From the NCBI GenBank assembly GCA_934373235.1, contig CAKROW010000009.1:1-64000 (forward strand): a DNA stretch of 64,000 nt, given 5' to 3'. Within the stretch, counting starts at the first letter, position 1; each line of letters begins with the position of its first letter. The notes below the pieces were generated by a model. That model made no database searches, had not been told where the DNA came from, and saw only the letters and a list, made by a program, of their open reading frames with translations. The translations under genes and the position numbers were made by a program. Source of the DNA: an uncultured Blautia sp. (GTDB taxonomy: Bacteria > Bacillota > Clostridia > Lachnospirales > Lachnospiraceae). This document shows, piece after piece, positions 16,882 to 25,368 of the stretch.

Positions 16882-18240
16882 TCAGATTTCCCTGAGAGCT
16901 TTTCTGAATTCAAAGAAAAACAGAACAGCAGTAAAGGTAACTGCCAGAACATCTGCAACCGGTTCTGCCATGTAAACTGCATTGGTCTGGTTGGAACAGA
17001 AAATATGAGGCAGTATGTAGATAAGAGGAATAACCAGTACAAATTTACGCACAATAGCTACGATGATGGAATCTATGGCTCTTCCCAGGGAGATGAATGT
17101 CATCTGGCAGGCAATCTGGATACCAAACATAAATACCACAGCCATGTAAATACGAAGCGCCGTTCTGGTAAAAGCAAGAAGCTGCGGATCTGAGGTAAAC
17201 ATTCCGGCGAAGATCTGCGGAAAAGCCATGATAATTGCCCAGAGGATCAGGGAATAGGATAAACCGGTTTTTATAAGGAGCCGGAAAGTCTGTCTGACAC
17301 GGTCTGCATTTTTTGCCCCGAAATTGTAACTGATAATAGGCTGCGCACCCTGTCCGAATCCCTGAAGGGGAAGCATGGCAAACTGCATTACACTTGTAAG
17401 AATAGTCATGGCGCCTACTGCAATATCCCCACCATACTTTAAAAGAGAGGAGTTATAGCATACAGAGATAATGCTTTCACTGAGCTGCATTACAAAAAGG
17501 GAGGAACCAAGTGCCACACAGGGCAGAATGATACCTGGTTTCAGGGCAAGGTGACTTCTGCGGATACGCAGAAAAGTCTTTTTTCCGAAGAGGAAAGACA
17601 GAACCCATATGCAGGAAAGCGCCTGAGAAATAACAGTCGCCAGCGCGGCGCCCTTTACGCCAAGATGGCAGACAAAGATAAATACAGGATCCAGGATAAT
17701 ATTGGAAACTGCGCCTATGAGCACAGAAAACATGCCGGTCTTTGCGAACCCCTGGGCAGTGATAAAATTATTCATTCCAAGAGTAAGCTGTACAAAGACA
17801 GTTCCCAGGGCGTAGATGTTCATATAGCTTACGGCAAAGGTAATGGTATTTCCGCTGGCGCCGAAAGCCATAAGAAAGGTACGGTTCCCCAGCAGCAGGA
17901 TAATGGTAAGGACAAAAGAAATGATGATCTGAAGACTGAAACAGTTCCCCAGAATATGTTCTGCCGTGTCGTTTTCTCCTTTTCCCATAAAGATACTGGC
18001 TCTTGGAGCACCGCCGTTTCCTACCAGTGCGGCAAATGCAGAGATAACCATGATAAGCGGCATACACACTCCTACACCGGTAAGCGCCAGGGCACCGTCT
18101 CCGGGTATATGACCGATGTAGATACGGTCTACAATGTTATAAAGCATATTGATAAGCTGTGCGGCAACTGTAGGAAGGGCAAGACGCATAAGAAGTCTGC
18201 CCACAGGTTCAGTGCCAAGAAAAGTTTTGTCCTGGTTCAT
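16882..18240 (-). CDS. MATE-family efflux transporter (copy 1)
   Basis: Twelve-helix multidrug/toxin extrusion antiporter, expected in the plasma membrane and driven by Na+ or H+. The 452 residues show the MATE duplication, with LPTVAAQLINMLYNIVDRIYIGH near the N-terminus and MQFAMLPLQGFGQGAQPIISYNFGA opening the second half. Substrate unknown. ATG 18240 is preceded by GGAGGAGG. No convincing promoter lies between it and the tRNA-Leu gene upstream on the same strand, so it may depend on read-through past the tRNA terminator. Only about 22% or so alike by eye to copy 2 at 38581. Confidence 0.88.
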   Translation of the reverse strand: MNQDKTFLGTEPVGRLLMRLALPTVAAQLINMLYNIVDRIYIGHIPGDGALALTGVGVCMPLIMVISAFAALVGNGGAPRASIFMGKGENDTAEHILGNCFSLQIIISFVLTIILLLGNRTFLMAFGASGNTITFAVSYMNIYALGTVFVQLTLGMNNFITAQGFAKTGMFSVLIGAVSNIILDPVFIFVCHLGVKGAALATVISQALSCIWVLSFLFGKKTFLRIRRSHLALKPGIILPCVALGSSLFVMQLSESIISVCYNSSLLKYGGDIAVGAMTILTSVMQFAMLPLQGFGQGAQPIISYNFGAKNADRVRQTFRLLIKTGLSYSLILWAIIMAFPQIFAGMFTSDPQLLAFTRTALRIYMAVVFMFGIQIACQMTFISLGRAIDSIIVAIVRKFVLVIPLIYILPHIFCSNQTNAVYMAEPVADVLAVTFTAVLFFFEFRKALREI

Positions 18241-18264
18241 ATGTGACCTCCTCCTAAATTAAAA

Positions 18265-18288
18265 AATCCTGCTTGCAGGAATTTTTTT
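18265..18288 (-). terminator. Second hairpin upstream of MATE copy 1
   Basis: ATTCCTGC AA GCAGGAT on the minus strand followed by T6, located between the tRNA terminator and the MATE gene. It shares its core with the palindrome after icd (1854-1873). It would reduce read-through from the tRNA gene. Confidence 0.6.
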
Positions 18289-18293
18289 GAAAT

Positions 18294-18322
18294 AAAAAAA
18301 CCCGCCAGATTTCTCTGACAGG
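18294..18322 (-). terminator. Terminator of tRNA-Leu
   Basis: On the minus strand, CCTGTCAGA GAAA TCTGGCGGG, a 9-bp stem with wobble pairs and a GNRA loop, then T7. It begins about 18 bases after the tRNA end. Confidence 0.75.
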
Positions 18323-18339
18323 CTCTTCATACCTGCAAA

Positions 18340-18421
18340 TGCCGCTGGCCGGACTCGAACCGGCACGGATTGCTCCGCTTGATTTTGAGTCAAGTGCGTC
18401 TGCCAATTCCGCCACAGCGGC
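18340..18421 (-). tRNA. tRNA-Leu(CAA)
   Basis: 82-nt tRNA without an encoded CCA. The acceptor stem is GCCGCTG/CAGCGGC with discriminator A. The anticodon stem CTTGA/TCAAG encloses loop CTCAAAA, giving anticodon CAA for UUG codons. A long variable arm of class II form and the T-arm GGTTCGAGTCC are visible. It has its own promoter and terminator. Confidence 0.95.
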
Positions 18422-18435
18422 ATAAACCGTTAATA

Positions 18436-18464
18436 ATAATATCATAACAGCCGGAAATTGGCAA
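18436..18464 (-). promoter_or_regulatory. Promoter of tRNA-Leu
   Basis: Minus strand: TTGCCA (complement of 18459-18464), 17 bp, TATTAT (complement of 18436-18441), about 15 bases before the tRNA 5' end. Confidence 0.65.
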
Positions 18465-18519
18465 GTATTTTCGAGAAAAATTATAAATCTTAAAAGTTTG
18501 TGAAATAACAGTATCCGGC

Positions 18520-18548
18520 TTGAAACAGGCAGAAAAAAGTGGTATGGT
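18520..18548 (+). promoter_or_regulatory. Probable promoter of ftsH
   Basis: TTGAAA at 18520-18525, 17 bp, TATGGT at 18543-18548. The -10 is weak, so another start in the 63-base leader cannot be excluded. Confidence 0.5.
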
Positions 18549-18611
18549 TTCTTTTATACCTGTATCACATGATATAGAGCACAGACACAATTAGATAACG
18601 GAGGAGAAAGC

Positions 18612-20495
18612 ATGAATATTGATCCCAAAAAAAACGGAAGAAAGCCGCTTTACGCGTATTCCCTTATAGCAATCGTGATTATTTTTCTGCTTAATTTTTT
18701 TGCTCTTCCTGCAATTACAGAGAGAAGTGTGAAGGAGACCGATTATTCTACATTTCTGAAGGCTGTTGATAGGGAGAAGGTACAGACTGCAACTATAAAC
18801 TCAGATTATATCTATTATACGGTAAAGATCGACGGAGAGGAAGTTTACTGCAAGACAGTGGCTGTGGATGACCCGGATCTTGTGGAACGTCTTTACAAGG
18901 GCGGCGTCAGCATTGAAGGTACAGCGCCTCAGAGACAGTCCCTTGTACTTTCCCTGATCGTAGGCTATGTACTGCCTATTGTGATCTTTATCCTTCTGGG
19001 ACGGTGGCTCAGCAAGAAGATGATGAGTTCCATGAGCGGAGGTCCCGGAGGAATGATGTCTTTTGGCAAGAGCAATGCTAAGGTCTATGTGAAATCTTCA
19101 ACAGGAATCAAGTTTTCCGATGTTGCGGGAGAGGATGAAGCCAAGGAGCTGCTTACTGAGATCGTGGATTATCTCCACCATCCGGAGCAGTACAGGGAGA
19201 TTGGTGCGTCAATGCCCAAAGGTGCACTTCTTGTAGGCCCTCCCGGAACAGGTAAAACCCTTCTTGCCAAGGCTGTTGCCGGTGAGGCGGATGTGCCGTT
19301 CTTTTCCATTTCAGGTTCTGAATTTGTGGAAATGTTTGTTGGTATGGGAGCTGCCAAGGTGCGTGACCTCTTCAAGCAGGCCAATGAGAAGGCTCCGTGT
19401 ATTGTGTTTATTGACGAGATCGATACCATCGGTAAGAAGCGAGACGGTGGATACGGCGGTGGTAATGATGAGCGTGAACAAACTCTCAACCAGCTTCTGA
19501 CGGAGATGGATGGTTTTGACGGTTCCAAGGGTGTTGTGATCCTGGCTGCAACCAACCGCCCGGATTCCCTTGATCCTGCCCTTTTGAGACCTGGCCGTTT
19601 TGACAGAAGAATTCCGGTTGAGCTTCCGGATCTGAAAGGCCGTGAGGAAATCCTTAAAGTACATGCCAAGAAGATCAAGATCGCAGATTCTGTCCGCTTT
19701 GAAGATATTGCCAAAGCTGCAGTAGGAGCGTCAGGAGCAGAACTTGCCAATATTGTCAATGAAGCTGCTTTACGTGCAGTCCGTGATGGAAGGAAGTTTG
19801 CCACACAGGCAGATTTTGAGGAGAGTATTGAGGTGGTTATCGCAGGATACCAGAAGAAGAACCGTGTGCTCTCCAACAAGGAGAAACTGATAGTATCCTA
19901 TCATGAGGTAGGTCACGCGCTGGTAGCTGCCAGGCAGACTGATTCAGCACCGGTCCACAAGATCACCATTATCCCCAGAACTTCCGGCGCACTGGGATAT
20001 ACCATGCAGGTGGATGAGCAGGAACACTTCCTGATGACCAGGGAGGAACTGGAAAACAAGATTGCAACCTTTACCGGCGGACGTGCAGCAGAAGAACTGA
20101 TCTTCCACAGCATTACCACAGGAGCGTCCAATGATATCGAACAGGCTACCAAGCTTGCCAGAGCCATGATCAGCCGCTATGGAATGAGTGATGAGTTCGA
20201 CATGGTTGCCATGGAGAATGTGAGCAATCAGTATCTGGGCGGAGATGCCAGCCTGACCTGCTCCTTTGAGACACAGACCCTTCTGGATAAAAAGGTGGTG
20301 GAGGTTGTGAGAAAGCAGCATGAGAAGGCCACCAGGATCCTTACAGAGAATATTGACAAGCTTCATGAGATCGCCAAATTCCTTTACGAACATGAGACCA
20401 TCACAGGTGAGGAATTTATGAAGATCTTAAATGAGAAGGAAGCAGGTATTCCGGATATTCCAGAGACTGCTGCAGATAACAGCAGTGACATGTAA
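18612..20495 (+). CDS. ftsH: ATP-dependent zinc metalloprotease FtsH
   Basis: Membrane-anchored AAA+ protease that extracts and degrades membrane and short-lived cytosolic proteins. The 627 residues have two membrane helices (about 13-33 and 110-131) around a small external domain. Walker A GPPGTGKT is at 209-216, then Walker B FIDEIDTI and the second region of homology ending LLRPGRFDRR. The zinc site HEVGH is at 431-435. The glycine/methionine-rich linker after helix 2 is usual. GGAGGAG precedes ATG 18612. Single-gene unit closed by a terminator. Confidence 0.97.
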   Translation: MNIDPKKNGRKPLYAYSLIAIVIIFLLNFFALPAITERSVKETDYSTFLKAVDREKVQTATINSDYIYYTVKIDGEEVYCKTVAVDDPDLVERLYKGGVSIEGTAPQRQSLVLSLIVGYVLPIVIFILLGRWLSKKMMSSMSGGPGGMMSFGKSNAKVYVKSSTGIKFSDVAGEDEAKELLTEIVDYLHHPEQYREIGASMPKGALLVGPPGTGKTLLAKAVAGEADVPFFSISGSEFVEMFVGMGAAKVRDLFKQANEKAPCIVFIDEIDTIGKKRDGGYGGGNDEREQTLNQLLTEMDGFDGSKGVVILAATNRPDSLDPALLRPGRFDRRIPVELPDLKGREEILKVHAKKIKIADSVRFEDIAKAAVGASGAELANIVNEAALRAVRDGRKFATQADFEESIEVVIAGYQKKNRVLSNKEKLIVSYHEVGHALVAARQTDSAPVHKITIIPRTSGALGYTMQVDEQEHFLMTREELENKIATFTGGRAAEELIFHSITTGASNDIEQATKLARAMISRYGMSDEFDMVAMENVSNQYLGGDASLTCSFETQTLLDKKVVEVVRKQHEKATRILTENIDKLHEIAKFLYEHETITGEEFMKILNEKEAGIPDIPETAADNSSDM

Positions 20496-20517
20496 ATAAC
20501 TGTTACATCAGAGAAAA

Positions 20518-20575
20518 GACTGCCGCAGACAGGCACCGGAAGGTGATTTCCGGACCTCTGCGGCAGTTCCCTTTT
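20518..20575 (+). terminator. Terminator of ftsH
   Basis: Outer stem ACTGCCGCAGA (20519-20529) with TCTGCGGCAGT (20557-20567), an inner CCGGAA/TTCCGG stem and a downstream CCCTTTTT. Confidence 0.8.
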
Positions 20576-20609
20576 TCAGGAGACAGAGAAGCCTGCCGGC
20601 AACCAAACC

Positions 20610-20638
20610 TTGTCATTCACATTCTGTTCAGGTATAAT
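20610..20638 (+). promoter_or_regulatory. Promoter of the zinc-finger / polA operon
   Basis: TTGTCA at 20610-20615, 17 bp, perfect TATAAT at 20633-20638. Confidence 0.75.
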
Positions 20639-20680
20639 GAATCCAGACCGCAAAGAGATTGCGTTTATGAGTATGCAGTG

Positions 20681-20698
20681 AAGCGGAATATCCGTTTT
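20681..20698 (+). repeat. Dispersed short hairpin element, short form C
   Basis: AAGCGGA ATA TCCGTTTT, the copy A hairpin (566-601) without the 6-base loop insertion. It lies in the leader between the promoter and the zinc-finger gene. Confidence 0.4.
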
Positions 20699-20730
20699 GC
20701 CAAAGCAGCAGAAAAAAGTGAGGAATGTAT

Positions 20731-21078
20731 ATGAATTGCCGGACAGCAGAAGAAATGATCAACAGGTATATCAACCATACCCTTTCTGTGAATGACCTGG
20801 AACTTTTTCTGGAACATATCGAATCCTGCTCTGCCTGTTATGACGAGCTGGCCACACATTTTATTGTCCACGAGGCCATGAAACAGCTTAATGACACGGA
20901 GGAAGACCAGGTTATGGATTTCCGTAATCTTCTTGAGGAGGATATTGCGAAATCCAGACATTATATACGCAGGCAGAAACTTTATAAGGCTGTTACAGTT
21001 TTTGCCATCTGTCTGGTGATCTCGGTACTGGCAGTTTTTCTGGCTTTTATTGTATTGGAACTAAAAGGAGGACTCTGA
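20731..21078 (+). CDS. Small zinc-finger membrane protein (anti-sigma-like)
   Basis: A 115-residue protein with a Cys3 ... His29-x3-Cys33-x2-Cys36 pattern like the zf-HC2 domain of zinc-binding anti-sigma factors. An acidic linker and a single membrane helix (about 87-109) follow, with a very short outer tail. By orientation the zinc finger is cytoplasmic. No ECF sigma gene lies nearby, so an anti-sigma role is not supported by context. Start ATG 20731 is six bases after GAGGA; the in-frame ATG at 20725 abuts that site. One base separates its stop from the TTG start of polA, so the two are coupled. Confidence 0.7.
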   Translation: MNCRTAEEMINRYINHTLSVNDLELFLEHIESCSACYDELATHFIVHEAMKQLNDTEEDQVMDFRNLLEEDIAKSRHYIRRQKLYKAVTVFAICLVISVLAVFLAFIVLELKGGL

Positions 21079-21079
21079 T

Positions 21080-23668
21080 TTGAGCGAAAAGATATTTCTG
21101 ATAGATGGAAACAGTATGACAGAGCAGATGTTTTACAGTCTTCCGGATCAGACAGATAAGGAGAACAGGCACCAGGGAGCGGTGAGAGGATTTATGAAGT
21201 TTTTCCTGAAGCTACTGGAGGAGAAGCCGGATCATCTGGCAGTTGTATTTGATGCCGGGGAACCGGTTTTCCGTCATAAAGATCATCCCATGCCGGAGAG
21301 CCTGAAGGAGCAGATCTTTTCTGTAAAGCAGATGCTTAAAGATATGAATGTCTTTATTGCAGAACAGGATGGATACAAAGCAGAGGATCTTGCAGGAACA
21401 ATTGCAGAAAAATACAGCCATGCCGGTTTTGATGTAACTGTTTTTTCAGCAGACAGGAAATTCCTTCAGCTTGCAGGGGAACATATCTGCATCCGTATGC
21501 CGGATACTGCAAAAGGCGGAGCAGTACTGGAAAGTCTTGACAGAGAAAAGATAACAGAGAAATATGGCATTACACCGGAACAGGTGGCAGATCTTATGGC
21601 TTTTACAGGAGATGGCTCTTCCTGTGTTCCGGGGATCCCTGGGATCGGTGAGAAGCTGGCAGTCCGTATCCTGAGGGAATTTGGTTCTCTTGAAAATGCA
21701 TATGCCCATGAAGAGGAGCTTTTTGCTGGTGTGGGCGAGATACTGAAGTCATATTTTGAACAGGCGCAGCGCTGGAAAGAGAATATCAGGATCCGTACAG
21801 ACTGCCCGCTGGAGATATCACCGGACAGATCAAAGGCGGAGAATATATCCATAACAGATATGGGAGTCTCCGGAGGAAATACAGGCCTTCAGGGAGAAGC
21901 GCAGGAACCTGAAAAAGAGAAGCTTGAATATTTTACCTGCGAGGATTTTCAGGGAATGGAAAATCTTTTTGCAAAGGCGGCAGAGAGGGAATGGATCGGG
22001 ATTTCCCTTGCGGCAGATAAAAATGAGATTTATGGAGCAGGACTGGCACTTGGCAGAGATGAAATTTATTATATTCCTGTGGGGGGACTGATCACAGGAG
22101 AATATTTAAGGAGCAGCATTTCCATTCTGGGAGAAAAGGCAGTTCTGTGTGCCATGGATGTCAAGACAGTGCTGAAACATATTTCTGTTAAGGATCCGTC
22201 CCGGGTATTTGATGCAGGAGTAGGAGCCTATCTTCTGGATCCTCTGAGAAGTGATTACGACTGCCGGTATATTGCGGAGAAATACCTGGATGGAATGGAA
22301 GTGCCTTCCAGGGAGGAATTGATCGGCAAGGCTTCGTTTGGCCGGGCATGGGAGGAAGATGTGCCAGGTCTTGGAACGCTTCTGAGTTATCTGGCCTATA
22401 TACCGGTATGTGCCAGAGAGCCTATTCTCAACAGTCTTGAAGAGACAGGCATGAAGAGAGTATACACAGATATTGAACTGCCTCTTATTTTTACCCTGGA
22501 TTCCATGGAAAAGTCGGGGATCCGCGTAAAAGGGGAGGAGCTTAAAGTTTACGGGGAGAAGCTGATGAGCCGGATCCTGGAACTGGAAAAGAAGATCTGG
22601 GAGGAGGCAGGAGAAGGATTCAATATCAATTCACCTAAGCAGCTTGGAGTGATCCTTTTTGAGAAGCTTGGACTTCCCGGAGGAAAAAAGACCAAAACAG
22701 GTTATTCCACAGCAGCGGATATCCTGGATAAACTGGCACCGGAACATGAGATCATCAGGGATATTCTGGAGTACCGTCAGCTTGCCAAGCTGAAATCAAC
22801 CTATGCAGACGGCCTGGGAAATGTGATCGAGGAAGATGGACGGATCCATTCTACCTTTAACCAGACCATCACCGCCACAGGCAGGATCAGCAGCACGGAA
22901 CCCAATCTTCAGAATATTCCGGTGCGTATGGAACTGGGAAGACAGATCCGCAAGGTTTTCGTGCCGGACGATGGTTATGTGTTCCTGGATGCGGATTATT
23001 CGCAGATCGAGCTTCGTGTCTTGGCCCATATGTCAGGGGACGAGAAGCTGATCCAGGCATACAGGGAGGCAGAAGACATCCACAGGCTTACTGCATCACA
23101 GGTGTTCCATGTACCCCTTGATGAGGTGACCCCGCTTCAGAGAAGAAATGCCAAGGCAGTTAATTTCGGGATCGTATACGGGATCAGTTCCTTTGGCCTG
23201 AGCCAGGATCTCAGCATTACCAGAAAAGAAGCGGCAGAATATATAGAGAAATATTTTGAAACTTACCCCAGCATCAAAGGTTTTCTGGATGGACTGGTGG
23301 AAACAGGAAAAGAAAAAGGCTATGTAAGTACCATGTTCGGCAGGAGGAGACCTGTTCCGGAGCTTAAATCCAGTAAATTCATGCAGCGTTCTTTTGGAGA
23401 GCGGGTGGCCATGAATTCACCGATCCAGGGAACAGCAGCGGACATCATCAAAATTGCCATGAACCGTGTTTATGAGAGGCTGAAAGAAGAGAATTTAAGT
23501 TCAAGGCTGGTTCTCCAGGTACATGATGAGCTTCTCATTGAGACAAAGAAAGAAGAAGCAGAAGAAGTTTCCAGAATCCTTGAAGAGGAGATGAAGGGGG
23601 CGGCACAGCTTAAAGTGGAGCTTGAGGTTGATATGCACCAGGGCAAAAACTGGTATGAGGCGAAGTGA
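21080..23668 (+). CDS. polA: DNA polymerase I with degenerate 5'-nuclease domain
   Basis: 862-residue family-A polymerase for repair and Okazaki gap filling. The polymerase domain looks intact: motif A DYSQIELRV, O helix RRNAKAVNFGIVYG and motif C VHDELLIE. The N-terminal FEN fold is recognisable, but metal ligands are lost. GYEADD of the family reads GYKAED (98-103). The second Asp of ADKD is Lys127, and the last Asp of GDxxD is Ser181. The basic YKGTR-type segment after FRH (residues 64-66) is deleted. The central exonuclease-like domain also lacks a DxE motif, as in many Gram-positive enzymes. Start is TTG 21080, nine bases after AGGAGG. Confidence 0.93.
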   Translation: MSEKIFLIDGNSMTEQMFYSLPDQTDKENRHQGAVRGFMKFFLKLLEEKPDHLAVVFDAGEPVFRHKDHPMPESLKEQIFSVKQMLKDMNVFIAEQDGYKAEDLAGTIAEKYSHAGFDVTVFSADRKFLQLAGEHICIRMPDTAKGGAVLESLDREKITEKYGITPEQVADLMAFTGDGSSCVPGIPGIGEKLAVRILREFGSLENAYAHEEELFAGVGEILKSYFEQAQRWKENIRIRTDCPLEISPDRSKAENISITDMGVSGGNTGLQGEAQEPEKEKLEYFTCEDFQGMENLFAKAAEREWIGISLAADKNEIYGAGLALGRDEIYYIPVGGLITGEYLRSSISILGEKAVLCAMDVKTVLKHISVKDPSRVFDAGVGAYLLDPLRSDYDCRYIAEKYLDGMEVPSREELIGKASFGRAWEEDVPGLGTLLSYLAYIPVCAREPILNSLEETGMKRVYTDIELPLIFTLDSMEKSGIRVKGEELKVYGEKLMSRILELEKKIWEEAGEGFNINSPKQLGVILFEKLGLPGGKKTKTGYSTAADILDKLAPEHEIIRDILEYRQLAKLKSTYADGLGNVIEEDGRIHSTFNQTITATGRISSTEPNLQNIPVRMELGRQIRKVFVPDDGYVFLDADYSQIELRVLAHMSGDEKLIQAYREAEDIHRLTASQVFHVPLDEVTPLQRRNAKAVNFGIVYGISSFGLSQDLSITRKEAAEYIEKYFETYPSIKGFLDGLVETGKEKGYVSTMFGRRRPVPELKSSKFMQRSFGERVAMNSPIQGTAADIIKIAMNRVYERLKEENLSSRLVLQVHDELLIETKKEEAEEVSRILEEEMKGAAQLKVELEVDMHQGKNWYEAK

Positions 23669-23669
23669 C

Positions 23670-24260
23670 ATGAGGATAATCGGAGTTACCGGCGGAGTGG
23701 GGGCCGGCAAAAGTACAGTACTTGAAATGCTTGAAAAAAACTGGGATGCATATGTGATCCAGGCGGATCATCTTGGCCATGTCCTTATGGAGCCGGGAGA
23801 AGAATGTTATGAGCCGGTTGTCAGATTGTTTGGAAAAGAATCCATAAAAAATGATAAAACTATTGACCGAAAGAGGGTTTCGGATGTAGTATTCTCCAAT
23901 AAGGATATGCTTTTGAAGCTTAACGGGATCATTCATCCGGCTGTGAAACGGAGGATATTGTCTCTTCTTGAGGAACAGAGACAGGCAGGAAGGAAGCTGT
24001 GCGTGGTAGAGGCAGCCCTTTTCCTGGAAGAGAAATACCAGGATTTCTGTGATGAAGTGTGGTATGTATATACAGACCAGGAAATCCGTATTCAGCGACT
24101 TATGGAGAACAGAGGTTATTCCAGGGAAAAATCCCTTGGCATTATCCGAAACCAGGTATCTGATCAGACTTTCCGGGGTCATGCAGATCGTGTGATCACC
24201 AACAATGGAAGTACGGAGGATACTCTGAGACAGATCAGAGAAGGGATAGAAAAGAAATGA
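23670..24260 (+). CDS. coaE: Dephospho-CoA kinase
   Basis: Phosphorylates the ribose 3'-OH of dephospho-CoA, last step of CoA synthesis. The 196 residues begin with IIGVTGGVGAGKST (P-loop) and have the lid and CoA-binding segments QADHLGH and RVVEAALF-like VVEAALFLEE. ATG 23670 directly follows the polA stop and places the P-loop near the N-terminus as in the family. The nearby ATG 23655, inside polA, is possible. It overlaps the next gene by 4 bases (ATGA). The polA-coaE order is common in Firmicutes. Confidence 0.94.
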   Translation: MRIIGVTGGVGAGKSTVLEMLEKNWDAYVIQADHLGHVLMEPGEECYEPVVRLFGKESIKNDKTIDRKRVSDVVFSNKDMLLKLNGIIHPAVKRRILSLLEEQRQAGRKLCVVEAALFLEEKYQDFCDEVWYVYTDQEIRIQRLMENRGYSREKSLGIIRNQVSDQTFRGHADRVITNNGSTEDTLRQIREGIEKK

Positions 24261-25054
24261 GACTTTGTAGTATTGCCAGCGGAAGCAGCGGGAACTGTGT
24301 TTATGTAGGCTCAGATGAGGCGCACGTGCTGGTAGATGTGGGGATCAGCGGCAGGGGAATTGAAAAAGGCCTGAATTCCCTTGAACTTACGGGAAAAGAC
24401 ATTGACGGAATCCTGATCACCCATGAACATTCCGACCACATCAGGGGACTGGGTGTCATTGCCAGGAAATATGAGATCCCCATTTATACAACGGGAGGCA
24501 CGGCAGATGCTATTTCCGGGATCCGGTCTCTTGGTAAGATACCGGAGGGGATTATCCATGAAATCCGTGAGGATGAACCTTTTGAGATCGGAGATCTAAA
24601 AATAAATCCCTTTACCATTCCTCACGATGCGGCGCAGCCTGTAGGGTTCCGCCTGGAATGTGGGGAACATTCTGTGGGAATTGCCACAGACCTTGGCAAA
24701 TACAACGATTACATTGTAAAGAACCTTGAGAATCTGGATGCAGTGCTTCTGGAAGCCAACCACGATATCCGTATGCTTCAGGTGGGAAAATATCCCTATT
24801 ACCTGAAACAGAGGATATTGGGAGACAGAGGCCACCTTTCCAACGAAAATGCGGGAAGGCTTCTGTGCCGGATTCTTCATGATAATCTGAAAGCAGTTTT
24901 TCTCGGCCATTTAAGCCGGGAGAACAATTACGAGGAGCTTGCTTATGAGACGGTGTGCTCCGAGGTAACTCTTGGTGACAACCCATATAAGTCACGGGAT
25001 TTCAAGATCCAGGTGGCAGGGCGGGATCACATATCAGACATAATAACAGTGTAG
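24257..25054 (+). CDS. Metallo-beta-lactamase-fold hydrolase, WalJ/YycJ-like
   Basis: A 265-residue cytoplasmic MBL-fold protein. It starts with SIASGSSGNCVYVG and carries the metal motif THEHSDH (about 56-62), with LLEANHD and LGHLSREN supplying later ligands. It resembles WalJ (YycJ), a 5'-3' exonuclease tied to cell-wall control and DNA repair in other Firmicutes. walRK is not next to it here, so the name is by family only. It lies in an operon with polA and coaE, which fits a DNA-processing role. Confidence 0.82.
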   Translation: MRLCSIASGSSGNCVYVGSDEAHVLVDVGISGRGIEKGLNSLELTGKDIDGILITHEHSDHIRGLGVIARKYEIPIYTTGGTADAISGIRSLGKIPEGIIHEIREDEPFEIGDLKINPFTIPHDAAQPVGFRLECGEHSVGIATDLGKYNDYIVKNLENLDAVLLEANHDIRMLQVGKYPYYLKQRILGDRGHLSNENAGRLLCRILHDNLKAVFLGHLSRENNYEELAYETVCSEVTLGDNPYKSRDFKIQVAGRDHISDIITV

Positions 25055-25067
25055 AAAGGAAAAAACA

Positions 25068-25340
25068 ATGAAGAAGACAATTATCACAGTAGTAGGAAAT
25101 GACACAGTAGGGATCATTGCAAAGGTTTGTACATATCTGGCAGAGAACCAGATCAATATCCTTGATATTTCCCAGACGATCGTACAGGGATATTTCAACA
25201 TGATGATGGTTGCAGATACTGCAAAATGTGAGAAAGATGCAGCAGTACTTTCCGGAGAACTTGCTGAACTTGGTAAAGAAATCGGCGTTGTGATCCACTG
25301 CCAGCATGAAGATATCTTTAACATGATGCACAGAGTATAA
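25068..25340 (+). CDS. ACT-domain protein (UPF0237)
   Basis: A stand-alone 90-residue ACT domain (IITVVGNDTVGIIAKVCTYL at the start), a fold that binds amino acids or other small ligands and usually acts as a regulatory dimer. Ligand unknown. It sits 28 bases before a UPF0210 gene; the two are commonly paired in Firmicutes and archaea, which suggests one functional unit. Confidence 0.85.
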   Translation: MKKTIITVVGNDTVGIIAKVCTYLAENQINILDISQTIVQGYFNMMMVADTAKCEKDAAVLSGELAELGKEIGVVIHCQHEDIFNMMHRV

Positions 25341-25368
25341 TCAATATCAATTCATCGGGGAGAAAAAA

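Noticed and set aside
20731..21078. Calling the small zinc-finger protein an anti-sigma factor outright
   Set aside because: No sigma factor gene is adjacent, and the zinc-finger pattern alone does not prove the role.
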